Position numbers and translations under genes: made by a program. Under the pieces are notes generated by a model. That model made no database searches. It saw only the letters and a program-made list of their open reading frames with translations, and had not been told where the DNA came from. From DASRCB01 sp035653295 (GTDB taxonomy: Bacteria > Acidobacteriota > Terriglobia > Bryobacterales > Bryobacteraceae), in contig DASRCB010000142.1 of assembly GCA_035653295.1 (NCBI GenBank), positions 1 to 18,168 of the forward strand: a stretch of 18,168 nucleotides of DNA, given 5' to 3'. Below are positions 1 through 7,746 of this stretch, one piece after another; positions within the stretch are counted from its first letter, which is position 1; the number at the start of each line of letters is the position of its first letter.

Positions 1-534
1 CAACGAACCGCCGGTGGGCGCCACCTGGATGAGGAGCTTCGTTGTCTCGATCGCCGCGAAACCGACCGATGCCGCGCCCGGGCCGGGGACGGCGCTGGTC
101 TGCCCCGCCGGATAAGCGGAACTCGATGCGAATGCGGCGCCGAGCCAGGGCAGCACGAGGGTGATGGTCCCGCGGGATTTCATCTGGAGGCCGAGCAGCG
201 AAATTGTTCCCGTGAATGCAACGATGAACGCCTGCTGGCCCGAGACGGAGCTGGTCTGCGCGCCATCGGAGTCGTACACCACCGGGCTGCGCGTCACATT
301 CGCGCCGGCGAGGTACTGGAGCAGGCCGGTGAACGCGCTGCCCGTCACTGTGGCCGAGGCGCTTGTCACGCGCGTGCCCGGCGGGAACGCAGGCAAGGAG
401 ATCTGGATGTTACCGGATTGGGTCGCGTCCTGCTGAATGTAGATGCCCTGCGCAGGCCCGATGCCCCCCTCTTTGACACCGAACGGGTTCTGTTCGTAGA
501 TCCGGCCGCCGGACCCTCCAGCCTTGATCGCCAT
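1..534 (-). CDS. Unrecognised tail-cluster protein, possible fibre (3' end outside window)
   Basis: An open frame runs from an ATG at 534 to the window edge without a stop (178 codons seen). It starts 9 bases after the stop of the preceding PASTA-like gene and keeps its direction, so it is probably the next cistron. The Shine-Dalgarno signal is weak, which suggests translational coupling. The N-terminus is Gly-rich (MAIKAGGSGGRIYEQNPFG). The rest is rich in Ser, Thr, Gly and Ala with alternating hydrophobic residues, for example SGNIQISLPAFPPGTRV and GTITLVLPWLGAAF, as in beta-structured fibre or adhesin proteins. No signal peptide, transmembrane helix or known domain is recognised. Its position after the baseplate genes is where tail fibre or receptor-binding genes usually sit, but that role is inference only. 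The rest of the protein lies to the left of the window. Confidence 0.7.
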   Translation of the reverse strand, partial: MAIKAGGSGGRIYEQNPFGVKEGGIGPAQGIYIQQDATQSGNIQISLPAFPPGTRVTSASATVTGSAFTGLLQYLAGANVTRSPVVYDSDGAQTSSVSGQQAFIVAFTGTISLLGLQMKSRGTITLVLPWLGAAFASSSAYPAGQTSAVPGPGAASVGFAAIETTKLLIQVAPTGGSL

Positions 535-543
535 GGTGGTGAG

Positions 544-1065
544 CTACAGCTGATAGAGGAACGCCAGATCGGCTGCTCCCTTGGTGGCGTCGACGGCGGT
601 TCCGAGGCGATTGGCTGCGAAGGCCGCCAGCGCCGCCTTGTCGGCGTCGGACATTTGGGCGATGGGAACGCCTTTATCCAGAGCCGATTTTGCGTTCTTC
701 GCGAGCGCGTCGTTGGGGTTGCTGAGATCGTCCTCGAGCGTCCCGATGTTGGGGTATTTGGCGACGGTGGCGGGAGCGAGGCCGTTGAAGCTCTTGGTGG
801 GTATGAGACTCTTTTCGACCACGGTAACCGTGATGGGAGTGCCCGCCGGAACGAAATCGCCCGGGGAAGGATCCTGGCTCACTACGATAGTTCTGGTGAC
901 GCGCGTCAGGGCGCCGGCGAAGATGTTGGGATCGAACCTGACCGTGAAATCGGGGTTGGAAGGAGCGGGTGGCGCGACACTCCCGGTGCTTCCCACCAGT
1001 CCGCCGACCTCCCTGATGATGTTGGGGTTGATCTCAATGATGCGGTTGATTGGAATGTTTGGCAT
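544..1065 (-). CDS. Small distal tail-cluster protein with PASTA-like half-domain
   Basis: The product has 173 residues, from an ATG preceded by a clear GGGAG site and lying 15 bases after the previous stop. Residues 1-40 are an Asn/Ile/Pro-rich stretch followed by a Pro-rich linker (VAPPAPSNP). Residues about 57-85 (TIVVSQDPSPGDFVPAGTP and onward) match the second half of a PASTA repeat: the SQdPspG..VpaGtpitvtVv pattern. The expected first half is not clear upstream of it. Residues 110-173 are predicted helical and end in AFLYQL. PASTA repeats are best known from penicillin-binding proteins and Ser/Thr kinases, where they face peptidoglycan. A binding role here is possible but unproven. It follows another PASTA-containing gene, so the two probably act together at the distal end of the tail. 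Confidence 0.75.
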   Translation of the reverse strand: MPNIPINRIIEINPNIIREVGGLVGSTGSVAPPAPSNPDFTVRFDPNIFAGALTRVTRTIVVSQDPSPGDFVPAGTPITVTVVEKSLIPTKSFNGLAPATVAKYPNIGTLEDDLSNPNDALAKNAKSALDKGVPIAQMSDADKAALAAFAANRLGTAVDATKGAADLAFLYQL

Positions 1066-1080
1066 TTCGGCTCCCGTTGT

Positions 1081-1812
1081 TCAGGCGTTCTTAGTTACTC
1101 CCAGCACTAACTGGCTGGCCGCAAGCGCGGCGCGCGCGTTGTCGATTGTCAGGCCGCGTATGTCGGGCACCTTCACCCGTTCCGTAAACTCCGCTTTGGC
1201 GGCAATCTGTACGAACAAGGCCGTGTTCTTCGGAACGACGATGCCGGCGTCGGGCGCCTGATTGAGAACGAACGCCTGGGCGGCGTCGGCGGTGAGGGCA
1301 GCCGGCGGAATGTCGTTGCCGTGGGAATCGATGATGCGGCCGATCTGCAGGTCGGTTCCGAGCGCGGCGATGGCCTGTGTCAGAGGAAGCCCGAGCAGAA
1401 CCGGCGTAACAATGGTCTGAACGCTGGGCGTCAGCTGGACTTTGAGCGCCTGAGACGAGCCGTCGGCAGCCATTGTTACTGCGTCGGTCTCATCGGTGTA
1501 TCCGTCGGCCTGGGAAACGACATTGTAAGTGCCCGGCGGCAGCTGATCGAGGCGGTAGCGGTTCACGCCGTTTCCGACAAACAGGGCGGCCCGGGGTTGC
1601 CCCTGGGTGGTCCCCGTGGGTACGACGCTGACAGTAGCGCCGGATATGACGGCGTTCGTACCGCGGTCGGTTATCGTAACGTCGAGCGAGCCCATGACGG
1701 TGTTGAATGCGTTGTACAGCGCGCCGATCGCATCGATGATGTTATTCCATTGCTGCGATGTGATCGGATCTCCGGGATTGACTTTGACCAGCGGTGGCGA
1801 TGTCAGACTCAT
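1081..1812 (-). CDS. PASTA and carboxypeptidase-regulatory-like domain tail protein
   Basis: The product has 243 residues from an ATG with an AGGA site about 7 bases upstream, after a 29-base gap, the largest in the window. The N-terminus (residues 8-38, with NPGDPITSQQWNNIIDAI) looks like a short helical assembly segment. Residues about 43-128 resemble a carboxypeptidase-regulatory-like beta-sandwich: VTITDRGTNAVISGATVSV, then LPPGTYNVVSQADGY. Residues about 132-203 form a full PASTA-like repeat (PVLLGLPLTQAIAAL, then LNQAPDAGIVVPKNTALFVQI). Residues 212-243 are the first half of a second repeat (VKVPDIRGLTIDNARAAL), where the protein stops. There is no signal peptide. The domain mix and position behind the baseplate genes suggest a fibre or adhesin-like component. 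The binding target is not shown by the sequence. Confidence 0.8.
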   Translation of the reverse strand: MSLTSPPLVKVNPGDPITSQQWNNIIDAIGALYNAFNTVMGSLDVTITDRGTNAVISGATVSVVPTGTTQGQPRAALFVGNGVNRYRLDQLPPGTYNVVSQADGYTDETDAVTMAADGSSQALKVQLTPSVQTIVTPVLLGLPLTQAIAALGTDLQIGRIIDSHGNDIPPAALTADAAQAFVLNQAPDAGIVVPKNTALFVQIAAKAEFTERVKVPDIRGLTIDNARAALAASQLVLGVTKNA

Positions 1813-1841
1813 AATGTTGTCCTGTGTTGATAAGTTCTCTG

Positions 1842-3401
1842 CTACGCTCCGTTACTCCTGCTCGCGATCCATTTGGGGTCGAAGTAGTCCACGTCGACCT
1901 CGATGCCGGCGGTGCGAAACCGCTCCAGACCGGCGCGGACGAGTTTGCGCAGATCGGCGCCGCCGAGCACCGAAGCTTCCAGCGGCTTGAGTTCCGCTGG
2001 AATCAGGATGGTTACGGCGAAGGGTTTTTCTTCCTGCCACAACAGCTCCACCCTGGCCGAGGGCTGCGACGGCGGGCCTGCGAATACGGCCTCGTCGAAC
2101 CCGGAGGCGTCGAATGCGCCATCTTCCACGGAAAAGCGCCAGTTCGAGACACCGAGAGGCAGCGTGATGACCGGCAGTTTCGCCGCCGGGGTAATGGTTG
2201 GACGCGGATAATTGCGATCGAGGGAACCGGGCGGCGTGGCGACGGGGAACAGATCGACGGGTTCCTTGCTGTCGGTCTGCGAAAGATCGAACAGCGCGCC
2301 TTTGAAGTAGTAAGCCGACGCGGTTGCGTCCGCGCCATCGAGATACGTCTTGCCGTCCTTCGCGGAGAAGAGCAGGGTCTGGCCGCCGGTCAGAGCCTTG
2401 CGGAAGCCCACGCCCTCATGCGTGGTCTCATTCACTACGCGCGGCAGCACCGTGCGGTCGCCCACGCCGGTTACCTGTACCGACACCGGCCCCGGATAGA
2501 ATCCACCGCGCTTCACCTGAAAGGGTTCGCGCTGCTCCCGGTCGGTGTTGTCGGTCTTTTTATCCACCATGGGGTTTTCCACCATGTAGATGAAACCCTG
2601 CTTCTCCACCGGCTGATTATTGTCGAGGAGCGTGTAAGTGATGGGAATCCGGTGCACGAAGCCGCCGCGGGCCTGGTTCGCGTCGGTGTGCTCCACGGGA
2701 CCCGTGGTTTCGGCGTCCAGCAGCACTGATGTGCCCTCGAGGAGAGCGTAAATCGTCCCGCATCCATCGAAAAGAATGTTAGCGACGCGCTCCACCGAGG
2801 TCCGCAACTGGTCGAGATACGCCGCGTACGAACGCTGCTGGCCATCCTCGGCGTCCTGAGGCGCGCCGAGGGCGACCGATACGGTCGAGAGTGTGGCGTT
2901 ATCGCCGCCGGTGATGGCGACCGCCTGAGCGCCTTCAAGCTGGAACAGCGCGCTCCGTGCGGTCTGGTTGACCACATCCTTGACAGCGATGACGGTTGTT
3001 GGCGGCGTGAGCAAGAGCTGAACGTTCGCCTGGATCTCTGCCCGAATGTCGGCCAGGGCGCCGAGGGTCCTGATCTTCAGGACAAAAACGAACTCCGTGG
3101 CGCCGCCTTTGAATGCAACGCTGACGTCCTTCTCGGTGAGCGAGAAAAAGCCGTTCTCGTAAAAAGTGCGGAGGATGAAAAAATCCGCGAGCTGCAGCCC
3201 CAGCAGCGACGCAAGCTGTACGATGTCGCGCTCCTCATCCGCTACGGCGATCCGATGGGCTTTCTGGATGTTGTTCGCCAGCCGCTCCGCTTCGTCGAGC
3301 TGGCCGCCGAGCGCGAACGTGACCGATCCGAGCGCTTTGCCCGGCTGCTCGGCGCGCATGAAGGACGGGAACCGGTCGAGGATTCTTTGCGAGTAGCCCA
3401 T
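1842..3401 (-). CDS. Baseplate/tail protein, gpI-like N-terminus with Dit-like segment
   Basis: The product has 519 residues. Its ATG overlaps the stop of the baseplate J gene by one base (TGATG). The N-terminus (RILDRFPSFMRAEQPGKAL, then LDEAERLANNIQKAHRIAVADEERDIVQLASLLGL) has the character of gpI or Mu gp48-type baseplate proteins, which follow the J protein in P2, Mu and PBSX-like tails. Residues about 299-372 (GGFYPGPVSVQVTGVGDRT, LFSAKDGKTYLDGADATASAYYF) resemble the C-terminal fold of distal tail (Dit) proteins. The C-terminal region (about 448-515) returns to an alpha/beta pattern: VELLWQEEKPFAVTILIPAEL, then LRKLVRAGLERFRTAGIEVDVDYF. It is longer than typical gpI proteins, so extra domains have been added. 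Its likely role is to cap the wedge and connect to fibres; the exact family is uncertain. Confidence 0.75.
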   Translation of the reverse strand: MGYSQRILDRFPSFMRAEQPGKALGSVTFALGGQLDEAERLANNIQKAHRIAVADEERDIVQLASLLGLQLADFFILRTFYENGFFSLTEKDVSVAFKGGATEFVFVLKIRTLGALADIRAEIQANVQLLLTPPTTVIAVKDVVNQTARSALFQLEGAQAVAITGGDNATLSTVSVALGAPQDAEDGQQRSYAAYLDQLRTSVERVANILFDGCGTIYALLEGTSVLLDAETTGPVEHTDANQARGGFVHRIPITYTLLDNNQPVEKQGFIYMVENPMVDKKTDNTDREQREPFQVKRGGFYPGPVSVQVTGVGDRTVLPRVVNETTHEGVGFRKALTGGQTLLFSAKDGKTYLDGADATASAYYFKGALFDLSQTDSKEPVDLFPVATPPGSLDRNYPRPTITPAAKLPVITLPLGVSNWRFSVEDGAFDASGFDEAVFAGPPSQPSARVELLWQEEKPFAVTILIPAELKPLEASVLGGADLRKLVRAGLERFRTAGIEVDVDYFDPKWIASRSNGA

Positions 3402-5200
3402 CAGGACTTCGCCTCCACATTGAGGCTCCGCAGGACGGCCTGATCGCCCTGGTTGATCGAGGTTGCCGCGGAAGGTCCGCCCTGATCGTGAATCACCAGG
3501 CCCGCCTGTTCATATTCAGCGGTCCAGGTCAGATCAGCCGGCGCGAGCGTGTAGCTGTCGCTTACGCCGAGAGCCTTGATGATATCGGCGGAATTGACGG
3601 AGGAAGGATTCGTGGCGAAGTAATCCACCAGCTTTCCCTTGATCTCGTTGCGGATGTCTGTAAGTGCGGAGCCGTTTTTGGGTGTAACCTGGATGTCGAA
3701 GTCAAACTGAACCGGAGCGCCGGCGAAGGTAATGCTAAGGTCGGCGCTGTCGAGCGTCGCGCGACGGCCCTGCGGAAGCTGCAGATTGCGCTTCCCGGCG
3801 CCGCTCGCATCGCCTTTGGCCAGAAGAGTCACCACTACGTCCGCGACCCCGGCAATGGCCATCAACTCCGCGATGAGCTGGTTGTAGACGAGCACGCCGC
3901 CAACGGCCGAATTGCCGATGAAGTCCGTTACCGCGCTCTGTATCGCGGTCTGCATGGCCGTTTTGTCCGCACCGGTGATGCGCGGGTTATCCGGGAAGAC
4001 GACGACGGCGCAGGTGACCGGCAGCTTGAAATCGCTGGAGTCCGGCGCCTCATCGCTGACGCCCTCATCGCGCACCGGGCCGCTCGCGACCACCACCTCA
4101 GCCGCCGTGGGGAGAGCGAACGACAGGTTATTTTCGGCGCGAATGCCCGCGGCGCGCGTGTTCAGAATGGCGTCATTGACTTCCTGCGCCAGATCGGCGG
4201 TGGCATCCTGGGCGATGAAGATCTGGATGACGCCAGGGCGGAGCTGCAGATCTTCCACCAGCTTGATATCGTTCTCCCTCAGGCCGCCGATTTCGGTGAG
4301 CGCGTTAATGATTGCCTGGGGGGTCGCCTTGCCGGCGCGCTCGGTCATCTTCTTCACGCGGGCGCGCAACTCGGCGTCGGTTTCAGTAGCGCCGCCCAGA
4401 ACCGTGGGCGCGTCGTTGATAACGCTGTTGATCCCCAGAATCGGCTGGTTGACCACGGATATCGTTTTCGCCGCAACCACGCCGCCGCTGCCGGATGTCT
4501 CCGCGCTGATGTCGCACTCCACGGCAAGCTGACCACGGCGCAGCGTCTTCGACACGGAGGTTACAAAGCTGACAGGCGGATTCACAGCCGTCGAGACCCG
4601 GGTGCCGTCAGGGATAAAGATGTCAGCAGGAGCGGGCGTGTCACGGAAGAAGCGAACGCTTCCGACAGCGTAATTACCCTTTTTGCGACTTACGCCGAGC
4701 AGCGCGACCACCATATCGAGGGCCGGCCCCTCGGCGGTATCCACGAAGCCCGACTGGTAGACCATCTCGAGCTGCTTGCGCAGCACCGACAGTTCGCGCG
4801 AAAACGCCTCCGCGAGGGTGCGCGTCATGCTGCCGACGTTCTGATCGCTGAGCAAAGCCCCGCTGGTATCGAGAGGATAGTAACTGACGTAGAACTCCGA
4901 GCCTTCATCCGGCCAGGATGCTTGTGGCGCGGGCTTCGTTGCGTCTTTTGGATTGGCCAGGAACACCAGCCTTCCGTCGGCGCCCACGCGATAATCGCGG
5001 CCCTGCTGAAACGCGAAGAATGTCTGATTTACCTGGCCTGTAACTTCCAGCGTGTCGACATTGACGGTTGTCGGATCCAGTTCGAAGCTGAATGTGTTTG
5101 CCGCAGCGAAGAACTGATGGGTCTCCCGCGCCTGGCCGCCAGTAAGGGCCGTGAGAACCTGGCCGGTAACGTAACTGTATGGCTCGGCGACGTAGGTCAC
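3401..5200 (-). CDS. Baseplate assembly protein J (gp47-like wedge)
   Basis: The product has 599 residues. A GTG start at 5200 overlaps the gp25 stop (GTGA) and has a strong GGAGGAG site four bases upstream. The core at residues about 175-340 is characteristic of baseplate J proteins: GSVRFFRDTPAPADIFIPDG, an IPDGTRVST turn, then ATETDAELRARVKKMTERAGKATPQAIINAL. Family members form the wedges that hold the baseplate together around the hub and move when the sheath contracts. The N-terminal 170 residues include a beta-rich segment and a helix (LAEAFSRELSVLRKQLEMVY). At 599 residues it is longer than P2 gpJ and closer to the larger J-like proteins of other contractile systems. It sits between gp25 and a gpI-like gene, the classic order. 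Confidence 0.93.
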   Translation of the reverse strand: MTYVAEPYSYVTGQVLTALTGGQARETHQFFAAANTFSFELDPTTVNVDTLEVTGQVNQTFFAFQQGRDYRVGADGRLVFLANPKDATKPAPQASWPDEGSEFYVSYYPLDTSGALLSDQNVGSMTRTLAEAFSRELSVLRKQLEMVYQSGFVDTAEGPALDMVVALLGVSRKKGNYAVGSVRFFRDTPAPADIFIPDGTRVSTAVNPPVSFVTSVSKTLRRGQLAVECDISAETSGSGGVVAAKTISVVNQPILGINSVINDAPTVLGGATETDAELRARVKKMTERAGKATPQAIINALTEIGGLRENDIKLVEDLQLRPGVIQIFIAQDATADLAQEVNDAILNTRAAGIRAENNLSFALPTAAEVVVASGPVRDEGVSDEAPDSSDFKLPVTCAVVVFPDNPRITGADKTAMQTAIQSAVTDFIGNSAVGGVLVYNQLIAELMAIAGVADVVVTLLAKGDASGAGKRNLQLPQGRRATLDSADLSITFAGAPVQFDFDIQVTPKNGSALTDIRNEIKGKLVDYFATNPSSVNSADIIKALGVSDSYTLAPADLTWTAEYEQAGLVIHDQGGPSAATSINQGDQAVLRSLNVEAKS

Positions 5201-5673
5201 AGCACTCCTCCGAATGAAAACGGAATGACGAGGTCGACCGGCGCCGGCGCGCCGATGAACGTCAGCGAAAGATCGATCTCCACCTGGTCGGGCGCGACGG
5301 CGCGGTCGTAAGCGATGTCGGCGCTGAGTATCTTCTGAATCCGCGGCTCCTGGGCGAGCGCCTGGAGTATGTAGAGCTTGACCAGGTTGCGGTTATTCTC
5401 TGTGTTGGGCTCGCCAATGAGCTCGTGATGTCGCGAGCCGTAACCAGGATGCCCGAGGCCGGCCAGTTCCCCCTGCCGCGTCTTCAGCCTGTGAATGATC
5501 GCCTGAACGGCGTTATCAACGCCGCCGACGGTGGCAAGCTCTTCCAGGATGTGGCCGTTCGAGGCCTGAGTCTCGACGCGCGCGTAGTCGACGTCCTCAT
5601 AGCGTCCGCCGCCAATGCGGTACAGCGCCTTCAGATCCTGTCCCAGTATGTCGGTTCGTTTCGCTGCGGGCAT
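5197..5673 (-). CDS. gp25/gpW-like baseplate wedge protein
   Basis: The product has 158 residues from an ATG at 5673, nine bases after the PAAR-like gene's stop; a weak GAGAA lies upstream. The stretch GELAGLGHPGYGSRHHELIG, followed by EPNTENNRNLVKLYILQAL, is the recognisable core of the gp25 family: a small lysozyme-like wedge protein without catalytic function. The C-terminal half (IQKILSADI, then VEIDLSLTFIGAPAPVDLVI) is the usual beta-hairpin end. Family members anchor the first sheath ring to the baseplate. The N-terminus (MPAAKRTDILGQDLKALYRIGG) is somewhat extended. Its last bases overlap the start of the baseplate J gene, as expected for two wedge subunits made in similar amounts. Confidence 0.9.
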   Translation of the reverse strand: MPAAKRTDILGQDLKALYRIGGGRYEDVDYARVETQASNGHILEELATVGGVDNAVQAIIHRLKTRQGELAGLGHPGYGSRHHELIGEPNTENNRNLVKLYILQALAQEPRIQKILSADIAYDRAVAPDQVEIDLSLTFIGAPAPVDLVIPFSFGGVL

Positions 5674-5682
5674 GCGGTTCTC

Positions 5683-6015
5683 TCAGGGGGCGTTGGTATC
5701 GGTTACAAAAGGCGCCGCTGGCGGTCCGAGGATCATCAGCACGCCGGGAGGCGAGGGGATCTGATCGCCCATGCGGACCAGCGCCTGCCCGTTGATCGTA
5801 ACCCCGGTGCTGGCAAGCGGGCCGATGGTCAGCGGGTATGGCGCGCCGCTCACGGAATTGACCATCTGACAGATGGACCCGGCCACGGCCAGCGGCATTC
5901 CGCTCGCGGTCACGATGGCCTGTGGGATGGACAGGATGACACCCGAATCCGGGGCGCCGGCGGCGCCGGGCGTAACCATTACCGCGCATCCGATCGTAAC
6001 TGGTGGTCCTGGCAT
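5683..6015 (-). CDS. PAAR-like spike tip protein
   Basis: The frame gives 110 residues from the ATG at 6015. A TTG at 6021 would add two residues. AGGAG at 6026-6030 lies 10 bases before the ATG and 4 before the TTG, so I prefer the ATG, with doubt. The opening MPGPPVTIGCAVMVTPGAAG, the repeated short turns, and the closing GVTINGQALVRMGDQI with a Pro-rich tail fit PAAR or PAAR-like tip proteins, which sharpen the spike of contractile machines. Position directly after the gpV-like spike supports this. Canonical PAAR tips bind a metal through three His and one Cys. This protein has two Cys and no His, so the standard site is missing. It may belong to a PAAR-like family without the metal, or bind the metal differently. 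Confidence 0.8.
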   Translation of the reverse strand: MPGPPVTIGCAVMVTPGAAGAPDSGVILSIPQAIVTASGMPLAVAGSICQMVNSVSGAPYPLTIGPLASTGVTINGQALVRMGDQIPSPPGVLMILGPPAAPFVTDTNAP

Positions 6016-6028
6016 CTTCAAATCGCTC

Positions 6029-6769
6029 CTAACTCGCCGAAAAACTGGTCGTGCCCGCGAGCGTCAGCATCGGGCCTTTTACCGTGGTGCTGGCGCCGCC
6101 CTGAACCTGCGCCGAAGTTTGCGCCTTGACCGTCGCCGAGAGTCCTTCCAGTGTGAGATCGCTCTGCGCCTTTACACTCAGCGAACCGGTTGCGTTCAGG
6201 CTGATATTGCCCTGGCTGGTGAACTCGATATCTCCCTGGCTGCTGACCGTCACCTTCGCGTTCGAATCTACTTCCACGTCGCCGCCGTTGTTGACGGTCA
6301 GTATTGTCTGCCCCATTTCGATCTTCAGCTTGTCGTCATCGAGCGTCAGTTTGTTCCCGTTGGGGAACTCGAGATAGAGGCGGCGCACGCCCGATTTTGC
6401 GGGGTCCGGTGAGACGTACACGCATTCTGCGACATCGGCCTGCGGAGGAATGTCCTGATCGTTGTATAGCCGGCCGGACACGACCGCGCCGTGGAGGTTG
6501 CCGCCGAGGAAGTGCACCAGAACCATGTCGCCGACATTGGGAATGGCCGCGAATCCGATTCGCCCCGTGGCGACGGGCACGCGCGGCAGTTCCAGACCGC
6601 TGTCGCGAAGTTTCACCGTGCACTGGTAATTGTTCGTATCGCTCGCGTCGGCATGCGGAAACACGTCCGTTACGACACCCACCTCCGCGAAGCGAACGCG
6701 GCGGAGTTCCTCGCGCACGATGCCCTGAAGAATCTCCACCAGATCGGCCGCGGGAGCATAAGCGCTCAT
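6029..6769 (-). CDS. Baseplate spike protein, gpV/gp5-like
   Basis: The product has 246 residues, and its ATG overlaps the hub gene stop (ATGA). Residues about 28-103 form an OB-fold-like domain typical of gpV, gp5 and VgrG spikes (FAEVGVVTDVFPHADASDTN, then IPNVGDMVLVHFLGGNLHGA and VVSGRLYND). From about residue 140 the sequence becomes short alternating repeats rich in Thr, Ser, Val and Asn (ILTVNNGGDVEVDSNAKVTV, SQGNISLNATGSLSVKAQSD), as in a trimeric beta-helix needle. No lysozyme domain is present, unlike T4 gp5. Any wall-degrading activity must therefore come from another protein, such as the M23-bearing gene upstream. The following PAAR-like gene would cap the needle. Confidence 0.93.
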   Translation of the reverse strand: MSAYAPAADLVEILQGIVREELRRVRFAEVGVVTDVFPHADASDTNNYQCTVKLRDSGLELPRVPVATGRIGFAAIPNVGDMVLVHFLGGNLHGAVVSGRLYNDQDIPPQADVAECVYVSPDPAKSGVRRLYLEFPNGNKLTLDDDKLKIEMGQTILTVNNGGDVEVDSNAKVTVSSQGDIEFTSQGNISLNATGSLSVKAQSDLTLEGLSATVKAQTSAQVQGGASTTVKGPMLTLAGTTSFSAS

Positions 6770-7743
6770 GGCATGCCTCCCAGAGCGACCATGGTTCGGA
6801 AGCCGCGGCGCGCGTCCAGCCGATGAACCACCGCCATGATCTGATACAGGCCGTCCACGTCCGGCGTGGGCACGCCTTTGATCTCCACCGTTTCGCCGAT
6901 CTCCACATCAGGCGCGCCCATCAGCTCCAGCTCGCCGCTAGTGGCGTCGCGCTGGCTGAAGTAGAGGCGCGCCTTCGCGGCCGATTCCGCTGCATCACGG
7001 GTGCGCAGCACGGGATCGCTGAACAGGACGGAGTCGCTGCCCGACCCTGCCGTGCCCTCGTGCGGGGAGGGATCCTTCACCAGCCACGAGGCCTTGTCGT
7101 CGCCGGCGCTGCTGGCGGGGCTCTCCGGAAACACGTTGCACGCGTCCAGGGGCGCCGTCGTTTCCACGCTCACACCGAGTATTTCCGCGCCGTAGCGCAC
7201 GGTGTGGTCGGCGGATGTGGTGGTCAGGGCGGAAAATACCAACTCCCCCTCCGCGTTCGTGTACAGGTCGAAGCCGCACAGCCTGGCCAGCGTGGAACAG
7301 TGTGCAAACAGCGTGCGGGTAGAGTCCGCCACATACACGGGGAGGTCAATGCCGTCATCGGCGGTGTCGATGTCCACACCCGCCGTTCCCGCGAGAGCCG
7401 TAACCACCTGACCCGCGTTCTGACTGACGAAGACCTGATCCGTGCGGCTGCGCATCATCTTCATCTGCATGCCGGTGCAGTACGCCTCGGTGTGGCTGAT
7501 TCCGCGAACGATGCGGTCGACCGTACCGGTGAAAACCGCGGTCGTGGCTCCGTCCCACCCGAGTTCGATGGACGCTGCATCACCCTCGGCGAAGTCCACG
7601 GCGACGGTTGTACCCAGCCGGACGATGGCCTCATCCGCGCGTCCCCGCTTGTCTCGCCGGACCTGAAGCGCCGCTACCGGTCCGATCTGCGACGAGCCGA
7701 CCGTTGATGTTCCGAGCGTGATCTTGTAACTGGGCTTGAGCAT
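6766..7743 (-). CDS. Tail hub protein, phage late control gene D / gp27-like
   Basis: The product has 325 residues from an ATG three bases after the stop of the 992-residue gene. Its Shine-Dalgarno signal is weak, so coupling is likely. The sequence follows the gpD/gp27 hub pattern. A beta-rich start (YKITLGTSTVGSSQIGPVAA) leads to GDAASIELGWDGATTAVFTG, then the conserved VDRIVRGISHTEAYCTG. The middle carries TLARLCGFDLYTNAEGELVF, and the C-terminus has VEIGETVEIKGVPTPDVDGL and YQIMAVVHRLD. Hub trimers link the tube end to the spike trimer, whose gene follows with a 4-base overlap. Length is normal for the family. Nothing suggests fusion or truncation. Confidence 0.93.
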   Translation of the reverse strand: MLKPSYKITLGTSTVGSSQIGPVAALQVRRDKRGRADEAIVRLGTTVAVDFAEGDAASIELGWDGATTAVFTGTVDRIVRGISHTEAYCTGMQMKMMRSRTDQVFVSQNAGQVVTALAGTAGVDIDTADDGIDLPVYVADSTRTLFAHCSTLARLCGFDLYTNAEGELVFSALTTTSADHTVRYGAEILGVSVETTAPLDACNVFPESPASSAGDDKASWLVKDPSPHEGTAGSGSDSVLFSDPVLRTRDAAESAAKARLYFSQRDATSGELELMGAPDVEIGETVEIKGVPTPDVDGLYQIMAVVHRLDARRGFRTMVALGGMP

Positions 7744-7746
7744 AGG

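Noticed and set aside
1813..1841. Promoter or terminator in the largest intergenic gap
   Set aside because: Only 29 bases, with a ribosome binding site but no hairpin or clear -35/-10 pair.
3488..5311. A 607-codon open frame on the plus strand opposite the baseplate J gene
   Set aside because: Its product is rich in Arg, His and Gly with no domain, and the opposite strand encodes a clear family member. Long antisense frames are common in GC-rich DNA.
6304..7707. A 467-codon plus-strand frame opposite the hub and spike genes
   Set aside because: Arg- and His-rich composition typical of a shadow frame. It spans the junction of two well-supported minus-strand genes.
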